From: Chromera velia
Lineage: Eukaryota; Sar; Chromeraceae
Direction of reading: 5' to 3'
NCBI GenBank assembly: GCA_018398765.1
Contig: JAHBMJ010000997.1
Span: 10,001 to 32,486, forward strand
Length of the DNA stretch: 22,486 nucleotides
The translations under genes and the position numbers were made by a program. Positions 1 through 10,118 of this stretch are shown piece by piece; within the stretch, counting starts at the first letter, position 1; each line of letters opens with the position of its first letter. Under the pieces are notes generated by a model. That model saw nothing but the letters and a program-made list of their open reading frames with translations. It made no database searches and was not told the origin of the DNA.

Positions 1-123
1 AACTATGGTGCCACCAAGCAAGGCGGTGGCCTCATCGGTGGCATCGCGCGAATGGCAGGGACGGACACAAACATCAAGGGAGAAGAGATCAAGAACCTGG
101 AAGGCTGCACTGTCAGCGAATGA
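1..123 (+). CDS. 3' end of an unidentified protein (partial)
   Basis: Frame 1 is open from the first base to a TGA at 121-123, giving 40 residues. The peptide is Gly-rich at the start (TKQGGGLIGGIARMAG) and ends in a charged stretch (IKGEEIKNLEGCTVSE). Composition changes to AT-rich non-coding sequence soon after the stop, which fits the end of a gene. Base 1 could lie inside the last exon, or an acceptor may sit just outside the window. I do not recognise the family. The call rests on an open frame and protein-like composition in a short piece, so it is moderate at best. Confidence 0.45.
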   Translation, partial: NYGATKQGGGLIGGIARMAGTDTNIKGEEIKNLEGCTVSE

Positions 124-2264
124 GGGAAAGACACGAACGAAGGCTGACGGACTGATTCGGGGCGACACAACAATTACTGCATGCCAGGTTTAGTTGATCG
201 TTCTTCTGCATGAATGCTCACCCTGCAGCGAGTAAAAGAGTGATGAAGACTCGCGGGCTGACTCAGCCCCCCGTGTGAAATGAAGACGTCCAAACAGGAA
301 AGTGTCCTTCATTTGAATGAAAGAAGTAGCCCCTTTGTATGGAATGGCACCGCGTATAATTAAGTTTCGCCGACGTATGCACAATTAGCAAAGAAAAAAG
401 GCACTCCAGCCATAAATACTGCCGCCTGCCTTCTTGGAAGTACCGGAGCAACATCAATAAGAAATGCAATTAGAGACTTGAAGTTTCAAATTTTTGATAA
501 AGGGAATAACGTGCATCACTATGTCTGTATTCAGTCTTACATTCACTGGTGGATACTTCATGCTAGACTTCAAGTTCATGAGTATATCTGAGCCTATAAA
601 TATCAGCGCGGGCAATAGTTACTAACGTACCTTAAACTAGGTAGGCAACTGGGTAACCAAACACGTAGGCATTGCCTAACATCAAACGCTAGACACCTTA
701 TACCTAGTTTTATATATGTTGATGGCGATGGTGTATAAGGAATCATATTTTAGATCATGTTGAGGATATTTGAGGATGATAACATACTCATGATGATGTA
801 ACTCATCTTAAAAATTTGCAAATAAATTTCATAACATATATATGCAGTAATTAGCAGTAATAAACCTATAATAATAAACTCAGTCAGATTTTGATAAATT
901 TTATAGGTGTCAATTGTCTTGCAAATTTATAATTTGAACGGTAATCAATTTAAATTTGAATTGCAAATACTACTGCAAATATCTATTAGTATATTATTTG
1001 GCGTATATTAGGAATATATTACTGTGTATATACTACTCAAAAAATTAACAATAACTTCCTAGATAACTTTTGATGATTTCTTTTAGTTTATTTTAACTGT
1101 TTATACTAGTTTGCTCGGGGTGCGCCTGCGCGGGGTACGCCAAACATATTAATAGCAAAACATGGCCAGAACGTGGGTGGGGTCATAGGGGGATTTGTTC
1201 TTCACTTTTCCGCGCGCAAAGCACGTGCACTGACTTGTAATTTTAAAAGTCAAATGTGATAATCAATCAAAAAAATAATATTAATACATGCATGAACACC
1301 AGCCGTTGACCAAACTTTCCGACCGCCTCGGTAACTGATACACCATGACATGTACCACTTCTCTCGAAAGTGCTGCACTCTGCCTCCGTAATGCTTTAAA
1401 ACCGGCAGACACCGGCAGCAACAAACAAAAAAACCAAAAAATCTTAAAGAAAAAGGATTAAATTGAAAGTGACTTTCTTATTATTAAGTTGTTCATCTTT
1501 CTTTTATATTTTTTAACTGTTCCTAGTTTAAACACCATAACGAGCACCATGAAGGTCTGAACATTACTAAGGACTCGGACATTAGATTTAGTATTTTAAA
1601 TTATTGGACCAAATATAATCAATCATACTAATAATTTAGCTAATAATTTTTAGTGAGTTAGCATAGAAGTTAGTTAGATAGTCAGGCTTCATTTAGTTTA
1701 CCAAGCCTGAACAGAGAGAATGTCAGAATGTGTAGTGTTCTACCTCCTGGCGCCGTCCCACCGCTGCCGTTTGGTCCTTCTCGCATGTGCACCGCCTTTG
1801 CTTCGATCGCCCGCCGCCGGGTTCTGTCTGCCTGGCCGTGGAAAGCTTGTCTTTGTGTTCGTACGGGGACCGGTCAGATTTAATTCACCCTCAGCCGTCT
1901 TGCTGAGATCGTTCGTTCGTTGTAAGTCTGTCCTTTCTTTAAGTGACTAGCAAGCTAGCAAAAGCCAAGTCCAAGTTTAACTGTAAATCTCTCGACTCTA
2001 TAAACGGCTAAGGATCTTCTAATATCATATCCCTTAGCTGATTAAGATCTTCAGATTGAGCTAGAGTTTGAAGAGTCTATAGATCTGCCTCTCCGTCTAG
2101 GCCTCGTCTCTGGGTTAGCTCTCCGTCTGTCCTGCCGCTACCTCCAAAGCGGTAGGAAGTTACTAAAAATGATGACCATCCATGCAGGCCCTCCAAAATG
2201 ATCGAAAACTGACAGTAGTATGAAAGACCAAAAAGACCAAAATCATATATGTACTTATATATAC
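124..2264. other. AT-rich gene-free spacer, left part
   Basis: No convincing coding exon is visible on either strand. Composition is strongly AT-rich, especially 480-1100 and 1430-1690, with interruptions of higher GC at 1110-1240 and 1740-1900. A short inverted repeat (CAGGCTT / AAGCCTG) lies near 1683-1710. The octamer CTCCGTCT occurs twice between 2088 and 2135. A 76-codon open frame at 1720-1950 has no splice context or family resemblance. This is the first half of the spacer between two genes that converge on it. Confidence 0.6.
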
Positions 2265-2731
2265 CGCATGCCGGGGACGAGTAGGGTGCTTTTTGCCCCC
2301 CTAAAGCGGCGCATTTCCGCTAAAAACTCATTTTTATAATTGATAAGGACTTAGAAGCTGAAACTTTGTGTAAAAAGACGTTGTAACGATAGAAAAAGAA
2401 CTATGGAACAGATTTTTTATATCATTTCTAGAAACATAGGCTGTTATACAATTTTTTTGATTTTGATGCCATTTTTTAACGGTTTTGAATAGTAAGAAAA
2501 ACGGTATAAAACTTATAAAATTTGTATAGCAGCCTATATTTCTAGAAATGATATAAAAAATCTGTTCAATAGTTCTTTTTCTATCGTTACAACGTCTTCT
2601 TATACAAAGTTTGAGCTTCTAACTCCTTACCAATTATGAGAACGAGTTTTTTGCGGAAAAACGCCGGTCTCCTATATAGAGAGGGGGGCAAAAACTAGGG
2701 CAAAAAGCACCTTACTCGCCCCCGGCATGCG
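2265..2731. mobile_element. Fold-back (long inverted repeat) element, MITE-like
   Basis: Two arms of about 200 bp are near-identical in inverted orientation. The left arm runs from CGCATGCCGG at 2265 to about 2475, and the right arm from about 2515 to CCGGCATGCG at 2731. Shared segments include the tip, the GGTGCTTTTTGCCC block, and a central run around GTTGTAACGATAGAAAAAG. The right arm carries an extra stretch of roughly 30 bp near 2675-2695. A short AT-rich loop separates the arms. There is no open frame, so it is non-autonomous. I see no target-site duplication longer than 2 bp (AC on each side). A transcript would fold into one long hairpin. Confidence 0.8.
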
Positions 2732-2756
2732 ACAGATGAAAAAAAAGATTTTATAT

Positions 2757-2787
<31 letters not shown>

Positions 2788-4651
2788 TATAAATATATAA
2801 AATATACATGGGTGTTGTGTTCCGCCCTGACACGGCCCACACAGTTGCCTCGGCGGACCCGGCATGCCTCCTCCTGCACGGTGCAGGGCGCCTGCATTTA
2901 TTCTATCTGCAGCAGCTCTATAAATATTTCTGGCTCAGCACAGCGTTCTCTGTTAGTGTTTTGTCCAGGTGATCGATAGAATCAAGCCTCTCCTCCTGTC
3001 TAACAGTCTTACATGACCACGATCCATAGATTTGTTGTACTATGCCTAGACTACCTGTGTTAGGAGTCTAGCTGGTATATAATAATGGTTTTCATTTTTT
3101 TTTAATTCTATTTATATATAAAAAAAGAAACATTCCCTATAATTATCTATAATAGTTGATAACTGTTAATTCTATATACAGGTTTATAGCATCATCATCA
3201 TCATCATCAGATGTCATCGCCATCGGCCTATGAATAGGCGTCTAGCATTCGGCGGCAAGTCGCTGGCAACACATGAGGCAGTTCGGTTCTTCATAACAGC
3301 AGTTCATGAGTTAGCTATACAGCAAGTAACGGCACTGGCAAGTTGTGTGTAACATATTTTATACTACCGTTGGATATATTTAAAATTTGAGTTACGGCCT
3401 TTTGACTCAAGTTTTGAGAGCCCTGGATAAAAGCTTGACTGGGATAGCAGACCGCTAACTTTATACAATCATGTTTGTAGCTCTAGTTATAACTTTACAT
3501 ATGTTTTCTCTTTAGTGTTTCTTCGGCACGCCAGATTCACCGCGACTCGGAGGTGGATGGTTTATGCTTCATCTTGCCTAGCAGTAACGCGAACTATACT
3601 GTTTCTGCACAATGTGTCATCATACTCTCACAGTCTTGTGAGAGAACACGCAAAAAGGTCGAAGTAACTTCGAACTGCATGCTCAACCACCACCTTTTGA
3701 TTACAGACAGCAAACGGCATCCAAGCAGTCACCCACCAGTAAAACCAAACACACAACACACTGTCAGCGCCGGTCAGTCACTGAATCAAGCAGCCAGGTA
3801 GCTAGACCGCCAGCAGGGTGCATGAATGCCCCAGGCCCAGTCAATGAGACCACATGCAAGGCAACGAACTTGAAGTGAAGTAGCAGCACCCCGCCAACAA
3901 GCGCCCTGGCACCGGTCCAAACCAGACAGTGCACCCCAGGCAGTCGGCTAGTCAATCGACCTGCGAAAGCCCTGCACACCCCTTGAATGATTCTCTTCTC
4001 AGCGTGCATCAATCTTGCACGCGAACGGCCAGAGAGGTGAACAGACGACGTCCCCCTACTCGGTCCACCTGCTACGCCGAAGGGACCACCAAAGATCACC
4101 CTGACAGTGGAAGGGCAAGTCCCTTGCAACCAGTAGATCCGTTTTCTGGGGGGTCAGACTACTTCTGCGCACTCTCTGGACGTGTTGATGGCATGAAAGC
4201 GTGATCGAGATCCTCAGTCAAACAAACTCTCTGGGTGGTCGAACGTAACACTACAGAATTTTGCCCCTGTTTCCCCTCCCTTCCGTTCCCCCGTTCTGTC
4301 CGAGTCCTCTTGATGCAACGTTCAGACCAAAGTGCAGGGGTGGATGAATGAAGTGATTGGCTCATCATCCAGAGATCCCACTGAGTGATTGGTCGACCAA
4401 CCCGCAGACACATGCAGACTGACTGACACACTGACACCAAACCCAGGCAGGCCCTGCAAGGTCGGCCCTCACAGAGACGACCTAGCTCACGGGAAGAGAA
4501 AGGCCACCCTGGGATCCAGCTGCCCTTCTCCTCTTTCCTGCTGCTACCAAGGGTGCTACCCATGGGTGTCTTCAATCAAACTCTCCTGATTCGATCTCTA
4601 CTTGTCGTCTGCACTAGCCGCACGACCGTCGTTCATGCACGCTAAACGAAG
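2732..4651. other. Spacer with simple repeats, right part
   Basis: An AT/ATCTAT microsatellite occupies about 2752-2803. A (ATC)n run lies at 3190-3209. Between 2811 and 3013 there is a TATA-like CTATAAATATT (about 2918-2928) inside moderately GC-rich sequence. From 3500 to 4650 composition becomes balanced and contains GACTGACTGAC-type runs. Open frames on both strands there (for example - strand 4159-4575) lack family resemblance or splice support. The last part is probably 3' untranslated sequence of the - strand gene that ends at 4652. Confidence 0.5.
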
Positions 4652-5638
4652 TCAGGAGTGCCGCCGGCAACAGCAAGCGCGCACGGCCAAAACGAATGAG
4701 CAAACGACAGTCACCAACGAAAAAAAGAGACCCACAGCCAAGACGTAAAAGGCGTTGTCTGCTTCCACTGTAGGGTTGCGTGGGCCTCCCAGACCGACCA
4801 CTCTTGCCAGACTGCCGTTGGAAGCCTGCACTCTGAACTCGTTGAAGGTCGTCGCGGAGGCATACATTAGATAGCCAGAGAGACCACTCACCACGGCACT
4901 CAGCAGACACCAGATGGCCATCACATAAATTTGTAGTTCTCCTCTCAGTTTGCTCTCTTCTCTGATCACACAGCTGTAGACAGAGTAGGCCAGAGAGGAG
5001 AGGCAGGTGAAGCAGGCCAGAGTAAGGACGACAATTGGAATGGCGGGGGTGTTGTTGTGCATAGAAGTCGCCCACTCGCTGAGTGCGCACGCCTGATCTC
5101 TGAAAGGGGCACTTTCCCCCAGCAAGTTCACATCGCAGGTCAGGTAGGAGCAGTAGCTTGTGTGTGCAATCTTCTCAACGGCACCACTCCCTTCGTAACA
5201 AATGGTCCATCCAGTCCCTTGATAGAGGTCTGGACCAGGCATGCTGTCCAAAAGCAAAGAAACCGACATCTCTATGTTCGGATCTTCTGCAGAGACGTCG
5301 ATCTGGATCACATGACGGTCTACAAAGAGGCAGGCAGACAGGGCGACCACAATGACGGACAGAAGAAAGATCACCAAGGAACTTACCCCTCTGCACCCTC
5401 CCTTCTTCTTGTCATTGTCGTGCCCTGCCTTCCCAACGGGCGGCGATCCACTGGCTCCTCCTTCCACCCCGATGGGAGTCGTCTGTTGCGTACCAGGAGT
5501 TTTACTCTTCAGATCCGTGCCGTGTCCTGTTGGATGTTGGCATTCCGAGTTAGGTCCTCCTCCATTGACGTCTCCACTGTACCCTTCGTTCCTGTTCCCT
5601 CCCTCGAGATCGGCAAAGTGATCGCGTTCGGCTGCCAT
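4652..5638 (-). CDS. Four-TM membrane protein, single exon
   Basis: The 328-residue protein starts at the ATG at 5638, which has G at -3 and G at +4. The frame is open upstream but offers no ATG. Residues 1-80 are hydrophilic, Gly/Pro-rich and probably cytosolic, ending in DKKKGGC. Predicted TM segments lie near 84-106, 177-205, 217-240 and 277-304. The loop between TM1 and TM2 is about 70 residues with several Cys and an NNT sequon; a shorter TM3-TM4 loop has NGS. The tail ends CCCRRHS, which could be palmitoylated. The topology resembles claudin/PMP22-type tetraspans, but the claudin GLWxxC signature is absent, so no family is assigned. A GTAAGT at the start of TM1 could act as a donor but would break a good frame. 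The gene diverges from the amidase gene at 6355. Confidence 0.75.
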   Translation of the reverse strand: MAAERDHFADLEGGNRNEGYSGDVNGGGPNSECQHPTGHGTDLKSKTPGTQQTTPIGVEGGASGSPPVGKAGHDNDKKKGGCRGVSSLVIFLLSVIVVALSACLFVDRHVIQIDVSAEDPNIEMSVSLLLDSMPGPDLYQGTGWTICYEGSGAVEKIAHTSYCSYLTCDVNLLGESAPFRDQACALSEWATSMHNNTPAIPIVVLTLACFTCLSSLAYSVYSCVIREESKLRGELQIYVMAIWCLLSAVVSGLSGYLMYASATTFNEFRVQASNGSLARVVGLGGPRNPTVEADNAFYVLAVGLFFSLVTVVCSFVLAVRACCCRRHS

Positions 5639-6354
5639 AACCTCGTCAAAAGAAGGACACGACAAACAACGTGCAGAGATCAAAAAGCCAGAAGCCTTCT
5701 CACAAGCACGGTGTGAGTCTCTGTCAATTTTTCAAAGAACAGCTGTATCCGTTCTGTACAGATGTATATATCTTCCAAACCAAATTTACACTAGAGGCTT
5801 CTGCAACGCTTCTCTGGTGGCTGTCCCTAAAAAACAGTGTTCTGATGAACTGGCTCAATGAATTTTCTCCATGCAGGGTAAAGACGATCATTAATTGTGG
5901 ATCGATCGTTGAAAGACCGCGACGTATATGAATATACCAATCATGCAGCCAATTCTTTCGATCAACAATTGCATGCGTGCATGTCTGACCTTCGTTGGAA
6001 TCGGATACACAATTAATCGGATTCCGGGGTCTGGCCGGGCCCCGGCATGCACCACCTCTTGCGGCGGGGCCCTGCGCGGTCGAAAGACTTAATTGCTGAA
6101 GGTGCATGAAAGATATATATCTTTCATGCATGAAAGACCTGCATGGAAGACTTAATTGCGCTGTCAGACTTGCGCTGTTGAAAATTGCTCCGGTTTATCA
6201 AACTGCCTTGAGCTGAACATGCATTGCAATTAAATTGAATTCAACAACACCTGGAGTGTACACATCTTTGTCAAAGCTTTGCTGATCCACTCTTGCAACA
6301 GATCAAGAACTGGCTGGCCAATAGGCTCGATTACAACAACAGTTGTGCAACACT
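5639..6354. promoter_or_regulatory. Divergent promoter region with palindromic TGCATG motifs
   Basis: This 716-bp spacer separates two head-to-head genes, so it should hold both promoters. TGCATG motifs occur at 5970-5976, 5978-5983, 6045-6051, 6103-6108, 6127-6132 and 6140-6145. A perfect 28-bp palindrome spans 6103-6130 and overlaps a 16-bp palindrome, CTTTCATGCATGAAAG, at 6121-6136. AAGACTTAATTGC occurs twice (6084-6096 and 6147-6159). GAAAGAC is found near 5912, 6082 and 6132. GCAACAC lies at 6347-6353, one base before the amidase ATG. TGCATGC-type sites are bound by ApiAP2 factors in apicomplexans; binding here is inference. Confidence 0.5.
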
Positions 6355-7734
6355 ATGCGTATCTTCTCCTTTCTTTGCGTTGGTCTGTTGTCTTCGCTCT
6401 CTCCCGCGTCTGTATCTGGATGCACAACTGTGTCTGTGAAGACCTCAGATGGAAGCACCGTAGTGGGCAGAACGATGGAGTTTGAGTTCTCTCCAGTCCT
6501 CAATCCTGCCTACGCTCTACAGACTTACCCCAAGGGGTCTCTCCAATTCTCCCGGCCTTCCGACAAGCCGAAGAACGACTTCGCTTTTGCAGCCATTGGC
6601 GTCGAGATTCCGATCCCTGGACACCACTTCGTTCCCTACATCACTGCCACAGAAGGAATGAACACTGAGGGCCTCACGATTTCCCTGCAGCTTCTCCGTG
6701 CCGCAGAGTACGAACAAGCAAAGAACAACTCCGGTGGAGAAGGAGACGGAGACAGCGATGCCCGTCCTACTGTCTATTGGGTAGACCTAGTTGCTTACCT
6801 TCTCGGCACATGCGGGAGCTGGGAAGACGTGGCGTCCCGTCTGGAGAATCTGAAGGTTATCGACCCTCCTGTGTGGAATGTTTTGGATGCACGCGCTCAC
6901 TGGATCGTCACAGATGCTTCCGGATCGCAGCATGTGTTCACCTGGTTGAAGGGCAAGCTGGTAGTGTGGGACAACTCTGAGGTGGGCGTGACGACCAACG
7001 ACCCTCCTCTGGATTGGCACCTGCAGAATTTGGCCAATTTCGTGAATGTGAGCCCTTTCAAGCCCTCTGTGCCTGAGTGGGTCCAGAGCGATTCTGCGGT
7101 GGGCCCCGTTCCCTTTTCTGGGAAGAAGCTGCCGAACGGAATGAATCTCCTGGGCCTTCCGGGAGATTTCACTCCTGCAGGGCGCTTTGTGCGGATGTAT
7201 TTCTTGTCGAAGTTTGCGGAGACTGAAGGGACAGGGGGTGCGAGTCGTTTGGGGTCTGTTTATGAAGGCATTGAGGCTGTGCAGAATATTTTGAACTCGG
7301 TGGGCATTCCTCGAGGGTCTCTTCGTGTTGATCACTCGAAGAAGAATTCTGAGGAGAGTTCTCTGGATGTGCTTGTTGGACAGACAGAAGAAAAGAAGGG
7401 AAGTGAGGACGCCTCAGGCAAACGTTTGAGAGGCTCTTCCGTCTCTTCAGACAGCGGGACAACAGAAGAGGGGGAGGAGGAGATGCAATGGGGTTCTCTG
7501 AAGATTCACGATCTGTACAACAGATTGGAAGAGGGGGAGACCCAGTGGACTGTGCTCAAACTTCCCAAGGAGGGAAAGTTTCTCTTTCGGACTTATCAAA
7601 ACGCCCAGTGGAGGATGATTGACGTCAAAGCGCTTGCAGAGGCGAAGCAGAAGAAGACCTTTCGCCTGTTTGCTTCGAAGAATACAGATCCTTTTGAGCA
7701 GCTGGGAGTCCAGACGGTCTCTCTGACTGCTTGA
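6355..7734 (+). CDS. Secreted linear amide C-N hydrolase (choloylglycine hydrolase family)
   Basis: The 459-residue Ntn-hydrolase starts at the ATG at 6355; the frame extends upstream only to a TTG. Residues 1-22 form a signal peptide ending in ASVSG, so cleavage would expose Cys23 as the N-terminal nucleophile. Expected active-site positions are present: Arg39 (GRTMEF, +16 from Cys), Glu42 where bile salt hydrolases usually have Asp, Asn103 (EGMNTEGL, +80), Asn215 (VTTNDP) and Arg277 (GRFVRM). An acidic loop near 122-136 and a low-complexity Ser/Glu insert at about 327-378 lengthen the protein. The C-terminal strand block (TQWTVLKLP, FRTYQN) is typical. The family cleaves amide bonds in N-acyl substrates such as bile salts, penicillin V and acyl-homoserine lactones; the substrate here is unknown. 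There are no introns, unlike several neighbours. Confidence 0.92.
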   Translation: MRIFSFLCVGLLSSLSPASVSGCTTVSVKTSDGSTVVGRTMEFEFSPVLNPAYALQTYPKGSLQFSRPSDKPKNDFAFAAIGVEIPIPGHHFVPYITATEGMNTEGLTISLQLLRAAEYEQAKNNSGGEGDGDSDARPTVYWVDLVAYLLGTCGSWEDVASRLENLKVIDPPVWNVLDARAHWIVTDASGSQHVFTWLKGKLVVWDNSEVGVTTNDPPLDWHLQNLANFVNVSPFKPSVPEWVQSDSAVGPVPFSGKKLPNGMNLLGLPGDFTPAGRFVRMYFLSKFAETEGTGGASRLGSVYEGIEAVQNILNSVGIPRGSLRVDHSKKNSEESSLDVLVGQTEEKKGSEDASGKRLRGSSVSSDSGTTEEGEEEMQWGSLKIHDLYNRLEEGETQWTVLKLPKEGKFLFRTYQNAQWRMIDVKALAEAKQKKTFRLFASKNTDPFEQLGVQTVSLTA

Positions 7735-9168
7735 ACGATCGATCGATCGAACCACGAAGAGGAAAGGAAGGAAGAGAAAGGGTTTCGTTGATCGACAATC
7801 TGTGATGGGAAATTCGATGAGTGGAGATTTCTTTCCGGCAAAAGATTGATTGAACGCGTTCTCATCTGTTTGCCCTCTTTGTGACTCATTTCCGTCCAGT
7901 TGGTGGGCTGCCGGTTTTTAAAATCAATTTGTAACATTCGATTGCGCAGCGGGAGTTCTGCTGTAACATAATCGAGGTACAAAATCATTGGGAGAGAGGG
8001 AGGGGGGCGTGTTGGAGACGCGTCGACGACTCGGAGGTGTGCTCAGGGGAAAGGGGGGTATTCAGAACTTGAACGGTCATGTATATATTTGATTGAAAGA
8101 CGCAATCTGATGTCACTCGACTTAAATATAAAACAAATATTGAGAACAAATCGCATCCGAGTCGCCTGGCTGTTTAGTTTGTTATAAATTGATTTTAAGT
8201 GTTTCAAAACTCTTTAACCGCTTGAATACATGGAGTCTGTTGAAGTAAGAATACATATATCATTCCAAATATTATTAATTAAATACTAGTAGTAATGTTA
8301 TAATTGTTATTTATCAGAACTTTATAGTATCTTCATGCAAGAAGGTTAATAATGCACTGCTTATAAATTTATGCTAAACATTAAATTGTATATCGGTTCC
8401 TAGATTTGATCATTCTAATCAGTTCGCATCTACGTATTATTGTTTATCCTAGTGTTTATCAGAATGTTATATATTCAAAATTAAAGGTTAACAATGCACT
8501 GCTAAGTTTGCGCTACACATTGTATATCCTAGTGTGTATCACTTCGCACCTAGCTACGGTAACCTACGTACGGCCTATATTCATTTACATATATAAAATT
8601 CAGTACTATAGAATTATAGTATAGGATACTATAACATGTTATCTTAAGATAAAAAAGGATCTAGAAAAGGATTTCTGTTTCGGGAACTAGTGTGGGAATA
8701 TGTGGGAATCCCTATGGTCTCTAGCGCACTCCACTGTTAGATACTAGGTTTGCACCCGCTAGCTTGTACGATAAATAATAAACTAGGTCATTAGATGTTA
8801 TTAGTGAAACTTAATTTTCTCACAGTACACATAGGTTAAGTCTGTAGGCTGCATGTAGCTCAACTGCAGTGCTGGCCGGGGGTCACTGACTGTCTGATGA
8901 CCACATATGCGCAACCACTTTATCGGTCAATCTAATTTATGACTATTTGTGACTTGTACCAGCAGCCATCAAAATTTGAGCCGGGGAGCGCACGGTTGGT
9001 TGTTCTTGTCGGACGAGAAGAAGCACACTGGCAGTTATCAGTCTTTCCGCACGGATCGAATCCGACCACTATCATTGTGTTGATTACGTTCTTTACCGTT
9101 TTTGCGATTCTTTCAGTTCCTCTTGGCGGGTTCATTTATTCAGTCATTCATTGACAAAAAAAAGGATG
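7735..9168. other. Tail-to-tail spacer with AT-rich core
   Basis: This lies between two converging 3' ends. The first 250 bp have balanced composition and include a GATC repeat right after the amidase stop. From about 8070 to 8860 the sequence is very AT-rich, and it contains a degenerate tandem duplication (8311-8560). I see no coding exon. It probably holds both 3' untranslated regions and polyadenylation sites. Confidence 0.6.
8311..8560. repeat. Degenerate tandem duplication, about 120-146 bp period
   Basis: Two units share an ordered set of words. Unit 1 has TTATCAGAA at 8311, AATGCACTGCT at 8351, TTGTATAT near 8386 and TTCGCATCTACG at 8423. Unit 2 has the same words at 8457, 8493, 8520 and 8543 with small changes. 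Spacing shrinks along the unit, so indels have accumulated. The duplication looks old and non-coding. Confidence 0.6.
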
Positions 9169-10079
9169 TCACTGTAGAGCCGGCTCTTCTTCAAGGACCT
9201 CTGTCCGTGGGGGGGGAGGGGGAGGGAGAACCCGCTCCTCTTCGTTCAGAGGACCCACAAAGGACGCAAACTCAAACAGTTGCCCTTCTCTATAAAAATC
9301 AGATAACGCCTCTCTGCAGGCAGACCAGGGCACAAGAGCCCCCACCTCCCCTTCCGTCTCCGTCTCCGCCTTCAACCCGAACATCATCGCGTCCATGTAC
9401 CACGCCGCTCTTTCCAAAAGAGTGAGAATGCGGACCTGCAGACAGGAGAAGGAGGTAACGTCCAAGGAAAGAGAGATGTGAAGAGATAGACGTACTCAAG
9501 AAGTCACAGTAGAGGAAATACAAGCCACAGAAGTCTAGAGGAATCCTTTACTTTCTCTTTTTCTTTTTCCTTCCCCACCCCCCGTCTCTGTTGAACACCT
9601 CTACCTACCTTCATGCCGGTAGCCACTTGTGACGTCTGAGGGTCCTGAGACTTCCGGAGAAAAACCTCCCGTCTCTCGTCCCAGACATACTCGTTAGCAA
9701 CCAGATTCACCTGCAGAGACAGCGAGAGGGGCGATATCCTTTTTCGTTTCTTTGTTTTCTTCCAGACAGACAGACAGACTCGATGCGTCTTCTAACAGAC
9801 AGACAGAATGTATGGTTTCTTTCCACAGACAGGCAGAATGTATGGTTTCTTTCCACAGACAGGCAGACTATACGGTTTCTTTCCCTCCTCTTCTTCATGA
9901 ACACAACCGACAAAAAGAAAGAAAGCAACAAAGACAAAAGAACATCACGACAACTCAGAAAAAGTGGGCAGGCAGCCCGAAAGGTGAGAGTTAAGCGCAC
10001 CTCGCCTCTCAACCTCCCGACAGCACAGACAGACAGACAGACTGGATGGTTTCTTGACAGAGAGATAGACGGACAAACT

Positions 10080-10118
<39 letters not shown>

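Noticed and set aside
4159-4575. 138-codon - strand open frame
   Set aside because: It has no family resemblance or splice link to the upstream membrane-protein gene, which ends with a proper stop at 4652. It is probably 3' untranslated sequence.
5290-5350. Intron in the four-TM protein suggested by GTAAGT near TM1
   Set aside because: The frame runs straight through TM1 with good hydrophobic sequence, and no matching acceptor gives a better protein.
5639-5683. N-terminal extension of the four-TM protein
   Set aside because: It begins with TTG and contains no ATG. The ATG at 5638 has a good context.
6343-6354. Upstream start for the amidase
   Set aside because: The 12 extra bases begin with TTG. 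The ATG at 6355 gives a proper signal peptide.
9796-9885. CRISPR-like regular repeat
   Set aside because: The units abut with no spacers and lie in a eukaryotic intron. It is a minisatellite.
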